DNA of 64,000 nt from JASLMY01 sp965226475. GTDB lineage: Bacteria; Pseudomonadota; Alphaproteobacteria; GCA-2731375. This document shows, one piece after another, positions 54,126 through 62,926 of this stretch. The DNA lies in NCBI GenBank assembly GCA_965226475.1, contig CBDDDJ010000002.1, positions 248,001 through 312,000 of the forward strand. Direction: 5' to 3'. The notes under the pieces were generated by a model, which saw nothing but the letters and a program-made list of their open reading frames with translations, was not told the DNA's origin and did not search any database. Position numbers and translations under genes: made by a program. Numbering within the stretch: position 1 is the first letter of the stretch; each line of letters opens with the position of its first letter.

Positions 54126-54851
54126 ATGCAGCATTTCAAACTCGAACCGCTGACCTATTTCTACGTCTCGCGACCGACGGCTTGTCCCTATCTCGAGGAC
54201 CGGGACGAGCAGATGGTGTTCACGGATCTCGGCGGGGTCGGCGATCCGAGCGGCCTGAACGACCATCTCTCCCGCGCCGGTTTCCGCCGCAGCCAGTCGA
54301 TCGCCTACAAGCCCAACTGCCCCAGCTGCAACGCCTGCGTGCCGCTGCGCATCCCGGTGCAAAGCTACACGATGAGCCGTTCGATGCGCCGGGTGTGGAA
54401 CAGCAGCGCCGAGATCCGCGCCCGCCGGCTGCCGCCGATCGCCGCCGGCGCCCATTACGAACTTTTCGAGGCCTACGTCAACGCCCGCCACGGCGACGGC
54501 GGCATGGCCGCCATGGGCTTCGAGGAATACTGCGCCATGGTGCAGGACAGTCCCGTGGAGACCCGACTCTACGAGTTCCGCCGCGCCCGCGACGAGTTGC
54601 ACGCGGTCTGCTTGACCGACGTGCTGGATGACGGCCTATCGCTGGTCTACAGCTTCTTCGATCCCGAAACCACGCTCCCCAGTCCCGGCCTCCACGTCAT
54701 CCTCTGGCATATCGAGGAGGCCCGCCGGCAGGGCCTGTCCTACGTCTACCTCGGCTACTGGATCGCCGAGAGCCCGAAGATGGCTTACAAGAGTCGCTTC
54801 CGCCCCGCCCAATACCTGAGCGCCGAGGGCTGGCGCCTGCTGGAAGATTGA
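54126..54851 (+). CDS. bpt: Aspartate/glutamate leucyltransferase (bacterial Ate1-like, Bpt)
   Basis: This 241-residue aminoacyl-tRNA-protein transferase has the N-terminal cysteine cluster ACPYLEDRDEQ ... FRRSQSIAYKPNCPSCNACV, then a GNAT-like C-terminus with SLVYSFFDPETTLPSPGLHV and YVYLGYWIAESPKMAYKSRF. It adds leucine to N-terminal Asp/Glu of proteins and so marks them for ClpS/ClpAP degradation. Full length for the family. GAGAGGCAAAGGCAAGA precedes ATG. Confidence 0.93.
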   Translation: MQHFKLEPLTYFYVSRPTACPYLEDRDEQMVFTDLGGVGDPSGLNDHLSRAGFRRSQSIAYKPNCPSCNACVPLRIPVQSYTMSRSMRRVWNSSAEIRARRLPPIAAGAHYELFEAYVNARHGDGGMAAMGFEEYCAMVQDSPVETRLYEFRRARDELHAVCLTDVLDDGLSLVYSFFDPETTLPSPGLHVILWHIEEARRQGLSYVYLGYWIAESPKMAYKSRFRPAQYLSAEGWRLLED

Positions 54852-54905
54852 GCCTCGGAGGCGTGGGGCGCCGGCGCGAAGCGGGTTTTTCTTCGCCCGC
54901 CGCTC

Positions 54906-55751
54906 TCAGCCGACGCGGCCCGCCAGGTCGGCCAGCGCGTCGAGCTTCGGCAGCATCGTCTCGCCGTCCTCGGACGGCAGCGTGAAGACGACGCGGTCGA
55001 CGCCGGCATCCCGCGCCTGGCCCAGCCGATCCTCGTCCTCGGGAAAGGCGAAGAGGGTGACCGGCAGATCGTCCGGATGGCGCCCGGCCTCGGAGGCCAT
55101 CTGGCGGAAGCGCGGCAGCATCCCGACGATGTCCTGATCGCGCCCGCCGATCGGCATCCAGCCGTCGCCATACTGGATCGCGCGGCGGGCGCCATAAGGG
55201 AAGGCGCCGCCGACGATCACCGGCGGCGTCGGCTTCTGCACCGGCTTCGGCCAGGTCATCATGGCGTCGAAGTCGACGAACTCGCCGTGATATTCGGGCT
55301 TGCTCTCGGTCCAGATTGTGCGCATAGCCTCGACACGCTCGGCCATCACCTTGAAGCGCGTCTCGAAGGCGGTGCCATGATCGGCCATCTCTTCCGCGTT
55401 CCAGCCGGCGCCGATGCCGAAGAGGAAGCGCCCGTTCGAGATCTGCTCGAGGGTCGAGATCTCCTTGGCCAGATGGATCGGATCGCGCTGGATCACCAGG
55501 CAGATGCCGGTCGCGAGCTTCAGGTTCTCCGTCACCGCCGCCGCCGCGCCAAGCGCCACGAAGGGGTCCATCACGTCGTAGTAGCACTTCGGCAGGTCGC
55601 CGCCGCCCGGCCAGCGCGAGTTGCGGCTGAGCGGAATGTGCGAATGCTCCGGCAGCCAGAGGGATTCGAAGCCCCGTGCCTCGCAGGCCCGCGCCAGGTC
55701 CACGGCGCTTATCGAATAGTCGGTCAGAAACATGGCGATGCCGAATTTCAT
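54906..55751 (-). CDS. LLM-class (F420/FMN) oxidoreductase
   Basis: This 281-residue luciferase-like TIM barrel has MKFGIAMFLTDYSISAVDLA, FESLWLPEHSHIPLSR, GICLVIQRDPIHLAKEISTL, FLFGIGAGWNAEEMADHG and KPVQKPTPPVIVGGAFPYGA, typical of F420-dependent enzymes and relatives. The substrate is unknown. It converges on bpt over 54 bases containing a weak hairpin (GCGAAG/CTTCGC). Confidence 0.85.
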   Translation of the reverse strand: MKFGIAMFLTDYSISAVDLARACEARGFESLWLPEHSHIPLSRNSRWPGGGDLPKCYYDVMDPFVALGAAAAVTENLKLATGICLVIQRDPIHLAKEISTLEQISNGRFLFGIGAGWNAEEMADHGTAFETRFKVMAERVEAMRTIWTESKPEYHGEFVDFDAMMTWPKPVQKPTPPVIVGGAFPYGARRAIQYGDGWMPIGGRDQDIVGMLPRFRQMASEAGRHPDDLPVTLFAFPEDEDRLGQARDAGVDRVVFTLPSEDGETMLPKLDALADLAGRVG

Positions 55752-55875
55752 GGGTCTCGTCCCTCTTCATTTGCTGACGCGGCCCATGTAACGCGCGCCC
55801 ATGTCCACTGGCAAGCGCGCCCTTGTCGCGCGCGCACCGGCCGTGCCCTAATGCGACGAAACAAGGAGACCGACC

Positions 55876-56187
55876 ATGGCCATCGTGCTGCTGACCGTGA
55901 AGGCGACCATCCAGGCGGACCAGGAAGACGCCTTCAACCACTGGTACAACACGGAGCATTGCGCCCAGCTGCTGCGCTTCCCGGGCGCCGTCAGCGCTAG
56001 GCGCTACAAGACGATGCTGAGCGAGGATAAGCACCAGTACATGGCGGTCTACGAGTTCGACGGCGAGGACACCTTCGCCCGCTTCCAGCAGAGCCAGGAA
56101 TTCAAGGACCTGCTGGCCGAATACGATGCAAAGTTCGGCGAGGTCTCGACCCGCATCCGCGAGGCCTACGTGCAGGTCTATCCCTGA
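55876..56187 (+). CDS. Small dimeric alpha/beta-barrel (EthD-like) protein
   Basis: This 103-residue protein reads VKATIQADQEDAFNHWYNTE HCAQLLR... , the HWYNTEH form of EthD/DUF4286-like ferredoxin-fold proteins, with VYEFDGEDTFARFQQS. Such proteins bind or transform small hydrophobic ligands. AAGGAGACCGACC precedes ATG. It is divergent from the luciferase-like gene and probably monocistronic. Confidence 0.7.
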   Translation: MAIVLLTVKATIQADQEDAFNHWYNTEHCAQLLRFPGAVSARRYKTMLSEDKHQYMAVYEFDGEDTFARFQQSQEFKDLLAEYDAKFGEVSTRIREAYVQVYP

Positions 56188-56281
56188 GGGCGGAGCCGCG
56201 ATTCCGCCGCCGGCCCCACGCCGCCGGCAACGGGCGAGCGGGGTCGAGTCGGGTCTCAAAAAACAGAATGACCCCCTTGCC

Positions 56282-56830
56282 TTATCCGGCCCTATCCGAC
56301 CGGGCATCTCCCAGCTCGTTGACGCGCAGCCCTCGTCCATCCGTCTCCATCACGGTGATGGAGCAATTGTCGGGTCGGAACAAACGCAATCGCTCGTCCC
56401 CGAGGGCGGCGCCCACGGCGACGTTTATGGTGACGAAGTGACTGACGACGACGGTATCCCGTTTCAAAGCCGTCAGCGTATCGATCACGCCCTGGCGCCA
56501 GGGGTAAAGCCGTTCATCCACTTGCGCCCAAGTGCCGGCCATGATTTCGCGCAACCACTCCCGCCGGTTCCCCATTTTGTCCGTCGGCGAGGGGATTTCA
56601 CGCACCGCATCGACCACATCCGCCCTGACACCCCAGGCGGCTTCCAATGGCGCGGCGGTCTCGCGGGTTCGGCGCAAGGGACCGACAATCACGGGCAGGG
56701 GGCCGAAGGGGATCATCCGAGCCGTCATATCCTGGGCTTGTCGATGGCCCAATTCGTCCAGGCCCGGATCGAGGTCGGCGCCACCGGAACCGCTATCGCG
56801 CCCATGGCGTATCAGGTACAGCTTCGCCAT
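56282..56830 (-). CDS. Histidine phosphatase (phosphoglycerate mutase-like)
   Basis: This 182-residue protein has the catalytic KLYLIRHGRDSGSGG at the N-terminus, GPLRRTRETAAPLEAAWGV with the second arginine, and VVVSHFVTINVAVGAALGD with the second histidine. Family members remove phosphate from small metabolites or proteins; the substrate is unknown. Its start overlaps the end of a small minus-strand frame upstream. Confidence 0.88.
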   Translation of the reverse strand: MAKLYLIRHGRDSGSGGADLDPGLDELGHRQAQDMTARMIPFGPLPVIVGPLRRTRETAAPLEAAWGVRADVVDAVREIPSPTDKMGNRREWLREIMAGTWAQVDERLYPWRQGVIDTLTALKRDTVVVSHFVTINVAVGAALGDERLRLFRPDNCSITVMETDGRGLRVNELGDARSDRAG

Positions 56831-57009
56831 CGATACAGACGCTCCTTGATATATTTAGGGATATAGCCCTCCACCTCCGCGGCTGGTTCCGGCGGACCGA
56901 TGCGGTCCTTGATCATCTTCCCCAGGGGCGCCATGGCGGTCTTGCGCTCAACCCGGCAATCGTCATCCCACGGGCGGGAGCGGACCAGAGCCTCGGAGTA
57001 TTGAAACAT
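56812..57009 (-). CDS. Small hypothetical protein overlapping the histidine phosphatase start
   Basis: This 65-residue frame (MFQYSEALVRSRPWDDDCRV ...) ends 18 bases into the phosphatase gene, an arrangement seen in coupled operons. No family is recognised. It may be a true small gene, or the 3' end of a longer gene broken near the IS1595 insertion 65 bases upstream. Confidence 0.35.
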   Translation of the reverse strand: MFQYSEALVRSRPWDDDCRVERKTAMAPLGKMIKDRIGPPEPAAEVEGYIPKYIKERLYRWRSCT

Positions 57010-57073
57010 GGGATTTGTGGGGACAGTTCGTCTGCGCCCCTGGACCCTCTGACTCTTGGGGCAGTTTACTCTT

Positions 57074-58098
57074 GGCTCAATTTGTGAAACGTATGCATTT
57101 GTGATAGAATGCCCGGAACGTCAGGAGGTTGGGTCATGGACGGCAAGGGTTTCCAGGTGTGGCTTTCGGCGGCGCGCGGGCTGACGCGCGTGCAGCGGCA
57201 CGAGGCGCTCGCGGTGCTGTCGGGCCGGAGCGAAGGCGAGGCATCGAAGGCCGCGATCGAGCTTGGTGTGGACGAGGCCCGGCGCTGTCCGCACTGCGCG
57301 AGCGAAGGGGCGGTTTCGCGCGGTATGGCGCGGGGTCTGCGGCGCTACCAGTGCAAGGGCTGCGGCAGGACCTTCAACGCGCTGACCGGTACGCCGCTGT
57401 CGGGCCTGCACCACAAGGAACGCTGGCTGTCGTTCGGGGCGTCGCTGGCGGAGGGGGAGACGGTGAAGGCCTCGGCGGCGCGCTGCGACGTGGCGGTGAG
57501 CACGGCGTTCCGCTGGCGTCACCGGTTTCTGGCGGCGGCGCGGAGCGATTCGGAGGTGCTCAAGGGGATCGTGGAAGCGGACGAGACCTACGTCCTGGAG
57601 AGCCGGAAGGGCGCGCGCGGGCTGGGACGCAAGGCACGGCGGCGGGGCGGCAAGGCGAAGAAGCGCGGCCTCTCGCGCGAGCAGGTGCCGGTTCTCATGG
57701 CGGCGGACCGGAGCGGGACGACGGTGAGCGCGGTGCTGCCCAGGGTCGACGCGGCGGCGCTCACGGCTGCTCTCGACCCGGTGGTCGCGAAGGACGCCCT
57801 GCTGGTCTCCGACGGTGGCGCGAGCTATCCACCTTGCGCCGCCGCGCTCGGGGTGAGCCACGAAGCACTCAACCGCTCGATGGGGGAACGGGTTCGGGGC
57901 GATCTGCATGTGCAGACGGTGAACAGCCGCCACAGCCGGTTGAAGGACTTGCTGCGTCCCCGCCGCGGCATCGCCACCCGCTATCTGGACAACTACCTGA
58001 GCTGGTTCCACCTCGTCGGCCTCGCCCCCGGCGCCAATGACCGAGCCTGCCTCGCCGCCGCCGTAACAAGGTGACGCATACAATTCACGAATTGAGCC
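57074..58098 (+). mobile_element. IS1595-family element (1025 bp)
   Basis: The ends are GGCTCAATTTGTGAAACGTA on the left and GGCTCAATTCGTGAATTGTA on the right (reversed), with the 8-base repeat TTACTCTT at 57066-57073 and 58099-58106. The 8-bp duplication and ISXO2-like transposase place it in IS1595. It appears complete. Confidence 0.92.
57136..58074 (+). CDS. IS1595-family (ISXO2-like) transposase
   Basis: This 312-residue transposase has an N-terminal zinc ribbon (RRCPHCASEGAVSRG ... RRYQCKGCGRTFNALTGTPL) and the ISXO2 catalytic region: IVEADETYVLESRKGARGLG, DALLVSDGGASYPPCAAALG, and HVQTVNSRHSRLKDLLRPRR with the N/H of the DDNK/H-type site, then RYLDNYLSWFHLVG. GTCAGGAGGTTGGGTC precedes ATG 57136. 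It looks intact. Confidence 0.92.
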   Translation: MDGKGFQVWLSAARGLTRVQRHEALAVLSGRSEGEASKAAIELGVDEARRCPHCASEGAVSRGMARGLRRYQCKGCGRTFNALTGTPLSGLHHKERWLSFGASLAEGETVKASAARCDVAVSTAFRWRHRFLAAARSDSEVLKGIVEADETYVLESRKGARGLGRKARRRGGKAKKRGLSREQVPVLMAADRSGTTVSAVLPRVDAAALTAALDPVVAKDALLVSDGGASYPPCAAALGVSHEALNRSMGERVRGDLHVQTVNSRHSRLKDLLRPRRGIATRYLDNYLSWFHLVGLAPGANDRACLAAAVTR

Positions 58099-58178
58099 TT
58101 ACTCTTTTCCAACGATCACCAGCGGCCTTGCCAAGATCCACAAGCGAGGCCAAGTCACCGATCCACGGCCCCTCCCCC

Positions 58179-59279
58179 TCAAACGTTCGGCAATACCTTC
58201 TCCATCGCCAGCCGCATCGACCGTTCGGCGACATCGCCGTCGATGCCGGCGATGTTGAACCAGAGAGTGAATTCGGTGATGCCGAAGCGGCGTTTCATCT
58301 CGGAAAGCCGCTCGACGCAATACTCGGGGTCGCCGACGACGCAGGCGCCGTGTTCGCGCAGCTTGTCGAAGCTGAGGTAGCCCATCTCACGGGTCTTCTT
58401 GCCCTCCGACATGCCGAGTTCGTAGCCCTTCACGATATCGCCCTGGCCCGGCAGACCGGCCTGGTTGGCGGCGACCTTGGCGTAGAACCACTCGACGCGG
58501 GGCTTGTAGAGCTCGATCGCCTGCTCATTCGTGTCGGCGACGAAGAAGGGGGTGAGCAGCATGCGCTCCTCGCCCGCCGGGTGGCCGAATTCCGCGCGGC
58601 GCTTCTCGTAATGCGCCAGGTGGACCTCCAGCTCGTCCATCCAGCGCTCCCGGTAGGTGCGGTAGTTGAAGGGCGAGGCGAGCTGCAGGTGCCAGCCCTG
58701 CCGGGCGGCGACCTCGTAGCTTTCCGGCGAGATGGAGGCCTGGTAGATCGGCGGGTGGGGCTGCTGCACGGGCTTGGGCAGTACCTCGGTCTCAATTGGG
58801 ATCCGCCAGTGACGGCCGAAGTGGCTCACCTTTTCCTGGGTCCAGGCCTTGATGATGATCTCCATGCCCTCGGCGAACATCTCCCGGCTTTCGGCCATGG
58901 GGAGGTCGAGGCCGGCGAACTCGTGGGGCTGATAGGCCCGGCCGACGCCGAACTTCAGACGCCCGTGGCTCAACACATCGACCAGCGCGAAGTCGGAGGC
59001 GGTGCGCAGCGGATGGTTGAAAGGGACGACGACGACGGCCATGCCGATGTCGATTTTGTTCGTCCGCTCGGCGATCGCCGCGGCCAGCACCTGGGTCGAG
59101 GTGACGATGCCGTAGGTCGAGAACAGGTGTTCGGCGATCCAGACGGTGTCGTAGCCGAGTTCCTCCGCCAGCTCGAACTGGTGGAAATCGCCGTCGAAGG
59201 CCTCGACCCGCGACGCCTGGTCGGGCATCTGACTGAGCGAGAAAATCCCGAATTTAGTGCCGTTGAACGCCATGCTCAT
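58179..59279 (-). CDS. LLM-class flavin-dependent monooxygenase
   Basis: This 366-residue luciferase-like protein has FGIFSLSQMPDQASRVEAFD, ELGYDTVWIAEHLFSTYGIV, MAVVVVPFNHPLRTASDFAL, RLKFGVGRAYQPHEFAGLDL and PKPVQQPHPPIYQASISPES, as in bacterial luciferase-alpha-like monooxygenases. It would need reduced FMN from a partner reductase. The ATG at 59279 with GGGAAAGGG upstream is preferred; a second ATG lies at 59273. The substrate is unknown. Confidence 0.87.
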   Translation of the reverse strand: MSMAFNGTKFGIFSLSQMPDQASRVEAFDGDFHQFELAEELGYDTVWIAEHLFSTYGIVTSTQVLAAAIAERTNKIDIGMAVVVVPFNHPLRTASDFALVDVLSHGRLKFGVGRAYQPHEFAGLDLPMAESREMFAEGMEIIIKAWTQEKVSHFGRHWRIPIETEVLPKPVQQPHPPIYQASISPESYEVAARQGWHLQLASPFNYRTYRERWMDELEVHLAHYEKRRAEFGHPAGEERMLLTPFFVADTNEQAIELYKPRVEWFYAKVAANQAGLPGQGDIVKGYELGMSEGKKTREMGYLSFDKLREHGACVVGDPEYCVERLSEMKRRFGITEFTLWFNIAGIDGDVAERSMRLAMEKVLPNV

Positions 59280-59725
59280 CCCTTTCCCTTTGCGTGCGGG
59301 CGCCATAATCCGTCGCCGGCAAAACGGGGTCAATCGGGCGTGCCGCCGGCGCACCACGTGACGGCCAACCATCGACGCCGCTCGCCGGGCGGTGTCCGGC
59401 GATCCCGCTTGAGCGCAAAGTGCATTAGCCATTACCAACGCAGGCCTATCCACCCACCGGGGACGAAGCGGGCGACTGCATGGGGCGCCCTTCGGGATTT
59501 GGACGGGGGCCCCCGCAACGCGGCTTCGACCGATCTTTTTTGATGTTCCTCGAGGAATGCCAAAGACGACCCGGACCGTAAAACGTGATCGTGCTACAAT
59601 TTTTCCGTACTTGACGGAAGAGCATGACGAAGCGTCTTCGTCGAGGACGTGGACCGAACGGCAGCCTGGCGAAAATTTGGGTCCCGACTGTCCAGGGCTT
59701 ACCAGAAAGCGGGCGGAGAGGCCAA
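59280..59725. other. Divergent intergenic region, no gene
   Basis: About 446 bases between the luciferase-like gene and the truncated secreted protein. It holds a perfect 12-base palindrome TTCCTCGAGGAA (59546-59557) and a hairpin GACGAAG-CGT-CTTCGTC (59626-59642) in the leader of the secreted-protein gene. No promoter could be assigned firmly, and no open frame with protein-like character was seen. Confidence 0.45.
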
Positions 59726-60553
59726 ATGCGGCGATTTCTGGTTTACATCCATGCGGCCACGGCCCTTGTCGCGGCAATCGGCTTGTCGGCGGCCCAGGCC
59801 CAAACCCAGCCGACGTTTTCCAAGGCGTTCACGCCCGACACGATCGGCCCCGGAAGCACCTCGTCGCTCGTCTTCACGATTGAAAAAAGCGGAGGATCGG
59901 CGCCGGCCGACGATCTGGCCTTTACAGATGTTTTGCCGGCGGGGATCGCGATCGCGGCGCCCTCGGGTGCCGTTACCGACTGCGCCGGCGGTGTTCTGAG
60001 CGCTCCGGACGGCGGCGGCGTGATCAGCCTGACTGGTGCCAGGCTCGGTCCCGGAAATACGTGCGGCGTCAGGGTCAACGTGGTCGGTACGTCGACCGCC
60101 ACCAACGTCTCGGGTGCGTTGACCTCGAGCCTCGGCACTAGCGGCACGGCCGGCGCCACCCTCACGGTCGACTCGGCGCGACCCGGGTTTTCCAAGGCCT
60201 TCGCGCCCAACTCGATCCCCCTCGGCGCCACCAGCACGCTCACCTTCACCTTCGACAACACCGCCAACACGGTGGCGATAGGGAAATTGGAGTTCCGTGA
60301 CATCCTGCCGGCCGGCATGGTCATCGCTCCTCTGCCCAACGCCTCCACGGACTGCGCCTCGGGTACCATATCCTCCACTGTTGAATCCGGGGCGAACGCG
60401 GTCAGCTTCGTTGCGTTCGGCTCTCTGGGCGCCGGGTCGACGTGTACCGCCAGCATCGACGTCACCACCGCGGGCAACGGTTCCTTCGAAAACGTCAGCG
60501 GGGAATTGGACATCGCCGGGTTCGTGATGTATGATTTTATATCATTGATTTAA
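59726..60553 (+). pseudogene. Secreted DUF11-like repeat protein, 3' truncated
   Basis: A signal peptide (RFLVYIHAATALVAAIGLSA ending AQA) is followed by two similar domains: TFSKAFTPDTIGPGSTSSLV ... LPAGIAIAAPSG and FSKAFAPNSIPLGATSTLTF ... LPAGMVIAPLPN. This is the DUF11-type 'conserved repeat' of large exported surface proteins. The second domain stops mid-repeat: after ENVSGELDIAGF the DNA changes at about 60520 from GC-rich to AT-rich and the frame ends in VMYDFISLI. Full-length relatives carry many more repeats, so the 3' end was lost. It might still be made as a short secreted protein. Confidence 0.8.
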
Positions 60554-60654
60554 TTGATAATTTATATGTTTTCATTTCTCCCGTAAGCGGAACGCAAGCG
60601 GATTCAATCAAACTCCAGCGCTTGCGGGCGCATCCCTGACGTAGCTCCCGCCCG

Positions 60655-60957
60655 CCCCTCAAGAAGATACCTCGGCGGAGCCGCAAGACCCGCAAGCAGT
60701 ATTCGGCCGAAGAGAAGATCCGGATCGTGGTATCGGGCCGGCGTAGTGAGGACAGAATCGCAGAACTATGCCGCCGGGAAGGGATTGCCGAGAGCCTGTA
60801 TTACAGCTGGTCGAAGGAGTTCCTCGAGGCTGGCAAGAAGCGGCTTTCGGGCGATACCACGCGCCAGGCGTCCTCGGGTGAGGTCAAGGAGCTGCGCCAC
60901 GAGATGCGCGACCTCAAGGAGGTGTCTACACCGGGGACGCACGGGCCAGATCCTTGA
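60655..60957 (+). pseudogene. IS3-family OrfA fragment
   Basis: The frame reads RKQYSAEEKIRIVVSGRRSE, IAELCRREGIAESLYYSWSK and EFLEAGKKRLSGDTTRQASS to RHEMRDLKEV, the helix-turn-helix and start of the leucine zipper of an IS3-type OrfA. It then breaks into STPGTHGPDP and stops. No start codon precedes it and no orfB follows. It is a relic of an IS not otherwise present here. Confidence 0.82.
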
Positions 60958-61173
60958 GCACTTCAGCGAACCGATCCTCCAGCTGTTAGCGGCGGTTCCA
61001 AGGTGCGCTTATTTGGTGCTCTTTTGGAGCGGGCGGCTGCAGGCAGGCTGACAGAGATGTTTTTGTGCTTGGCCGGTTCTGTTCCCCGGATCTCTGGATC
61101 GGGGTTTTGCCGTGGATCGGATTCAGGCTCCGGTTGAGCGGCCCTGCGGCGATCGGGGGGCGGCTGGCGCCAT

Positions 61174-61790
61174 TCAGTCGAGCGGCCGGTCATCGGTTCC
61201 GAGCGGTTCGCCGGCGCGGTCTCGGATGAGCATGTCATTCCAGTCCTGGCCGTCGAGGGCGGGGCGCACGCGGACGACCCTGTTGTCCTTTCGGAACGGC
61301 CGTTCGGCGGCGTCATCGCCGTGTGGGGTGGCGTCGTAGGCGCAGAAGATCCGGCGGGGGTTCCAGGCCTCGATCCAGATTGGGAGCGTTGCCGTGACGG
61401 CGCCGGTGGAGACCACGGCACATCCGTTGCGCTTGGCCGGCATGAGGTGGAGGGAGAGGGCTGACAGGGCGTCGAGGGCGCTCTTTGCGATGAGCACGAA
61501 GGGCGGCCAGTCGATCTCCCACGACATCCAGAAGCTGCCGGGGGTGAGCGGGGACGGGGCCGCTTCGCCGGCGGGGGCCGCGCCGCTGCGCTGTTGTCCG
61601 GCGGTGGGTACGATCTCGGCGCCGGTCGCCTCACCTGCGGCATTTCGGCAGACGAACACGGCGTTGCCGTGGTGGTTGGCGTAGAGGAGGCCGAGGTCGC
61701 GGCACAAGGCGAGGAGCACGGACGAGACGCCGCGCTCGTCGAGGAGGTAGCGTTCCACGGCGGGCCATCGGCGCTCGGCGAGCCGATAGC
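61174..61790 (-). pseudogene. DUF3991/TOPRIM-like plasmid or ICE protein, N-terminus lost
   Basis: Reading from about 61790 down: AVERYLLDERGVSSVLLALC, RDLGLLYANHHGNAVFVCRN, then a TOPRIM-like middle with PPFVLIAKSALDALSALSLH and RRIFCAYDATPHGDDAAERP, ending VRVRPALDGQDWNDMLIRDR. This pattern is typical of DUF3991-TOPRIM proteins encoded on plasmids and integrative elements, probably primase- or relaxase-associated. The start region is replaced by integrase sequence on the other strand, so the gene is broken. An MLIQIALGKLAYGRT leader in the same frame is antisense to the integrase and not native. Confidence 0.75.
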
Positions 61791-61794
61791 GGTA

Positions 61795-62190
61795 AAGTTG
61801 GCCCAGGGTCCGACCGTAGGCGAGCTTGCCGAGCGCTATTTGGATGAGCACGTTGCGGTGCGCTGCAAGCCGAAGACGGAGTCGCTATACCGGCTTGTCG
61901 TCGCGAAACACATCCTGCCTGAGCTCGGCAAGCGCCCGGCCCTGGCGGTCGGGCACAAGGAGGTCACGGAACTGCACCGCGCCCTGAGTGCGAAGCCGGT
62001 GATGGCAAACCATGTAATCGACCTTCTGTCGCGCATCTACAATTTGGCGGAAGATCGAGGGCAGATCCCGGAGATGAGCAATCCCTGCCGTCTGGTCGCC
62101 AGGAATCGCGAGTGCAAGCGGGAGCGGTTCCTGACCGAGGAAGAGTTTCGGCGACTGGGGCGGGTGCTGGACGAGGCGGAGACCTGCAAG
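61795..62190 (+). pseudogene. Tyrosine integrase fragment (core-binding region only)
   Basis: VKLAQGPTVGELAERYLDEH, VAVRCKPKTESLYRLVVAKH and ILPELGKRPALAVGHKEVTE match the SAM-like core-binding domain of phage/ICE integrases; EMSNPCRLVARNRECKRERF followed by LTEEEFRRLGRVLDEAET leads to the edge of the catalytic domain. There the sequence changes abruptly. The arm-binding N-terminus and the whole catalytic domain with R-H-R-Y are missing. Confidence 0.85.
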
Positions 62191-62715
62191 GTGTTCCGGC
62201 AGTACCCCGACTGGTATGACTATGCCCGGAAGTCCGCAAGCCGCTGGGGAACACCGATCCACGTGCAGATGTCGTTCGTGCGCCACGAATCGAGTTATCG
62301 GGGCGACGCCCGGCCGCCGCGCCAATGGCTCTGGTTCATACCGCTCGGCCGTCCGTCTTCTGCCAAGGGCTATGCGCAGGCACAGGATCCGGTCTGGAAC
62401 GAATACCAAGCGGAACGGGGACGTCTGTTCCGCAGCCGCGGCGACATGGAAGATGCCCTGGACTTCATCGGCTGGTACAACCACCGAACCAGACGTCAGC
62501 TCGGCATACCCCTCACCGACGCGCAGCGCCTCTACCTCGCCTACCACGAAGGGCAGGGCGGTTATCGGCGGGGCACCTGGAGGGACAAACCGAAGGTGCA
62601 GAGTGCCGCCCGGCTAGTCGCTGCGACGGCGGATCGTTACAGAGCGCAGCTTGCGCGCTGTGAATCCCACTTTCGGTGCGACTCCTGGTATCAAGTCTGG
62701 CCCTTCTGCCGCTAA
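62191..62715 (+). pseudogene. Lytic transglycosylase-like (SLT) protein lacking its signal peptide, fused to integrase
   Basis: FRQYPDWYDYARKSASRWGT, VQMSFVRHESSYRGDARPPR with the likely catalytic glutamate, GRPSSAKGYAQAQDPVWNEY and DFIGWYNHRTRRQLGIPLTD, ending in YLAYHEGQGGYRRGTW, match a family of small lipoprotein-like SLT proteins in alphaproteobacteria. The normal start (signal peptide with lipobox cysteine) is absent; the frame instead continues upstream into the integrase fragment. A cytoplasmic chimera would not reach peptidoglycan. Downstream of 62715 about 210 bases hold no recognised gene before the next IS21. Confidence 0.8.
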
Positions 62716-62926
62716 TCGCCGATTGGCACCCTCGCGATATGCGGGTGCACCAGCGCGTATGAATCCGCATGCCAGGTGGAGAGTCTTTGCGTTGAAGGGA
62801 GTCGAAACTACACCCCGAATCACAGCCAAGATTTTCGGCGAATCGTACACGGGCGGGGTTCCTGGTCGTGGAACAGCGGCTAACGTGCGGTTACAGTCGG
62901 CTTTCGAAGTCCTTGCATCAGATATC

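Noticed and set aside
54876..54896. GCGAAG...CTTCGC hairpin between bpt and a luciferase-like gene as a terminator.
   Set aside because: The T run lies in the loop, not after the stem, so it does not fit an intrinsic terminator.
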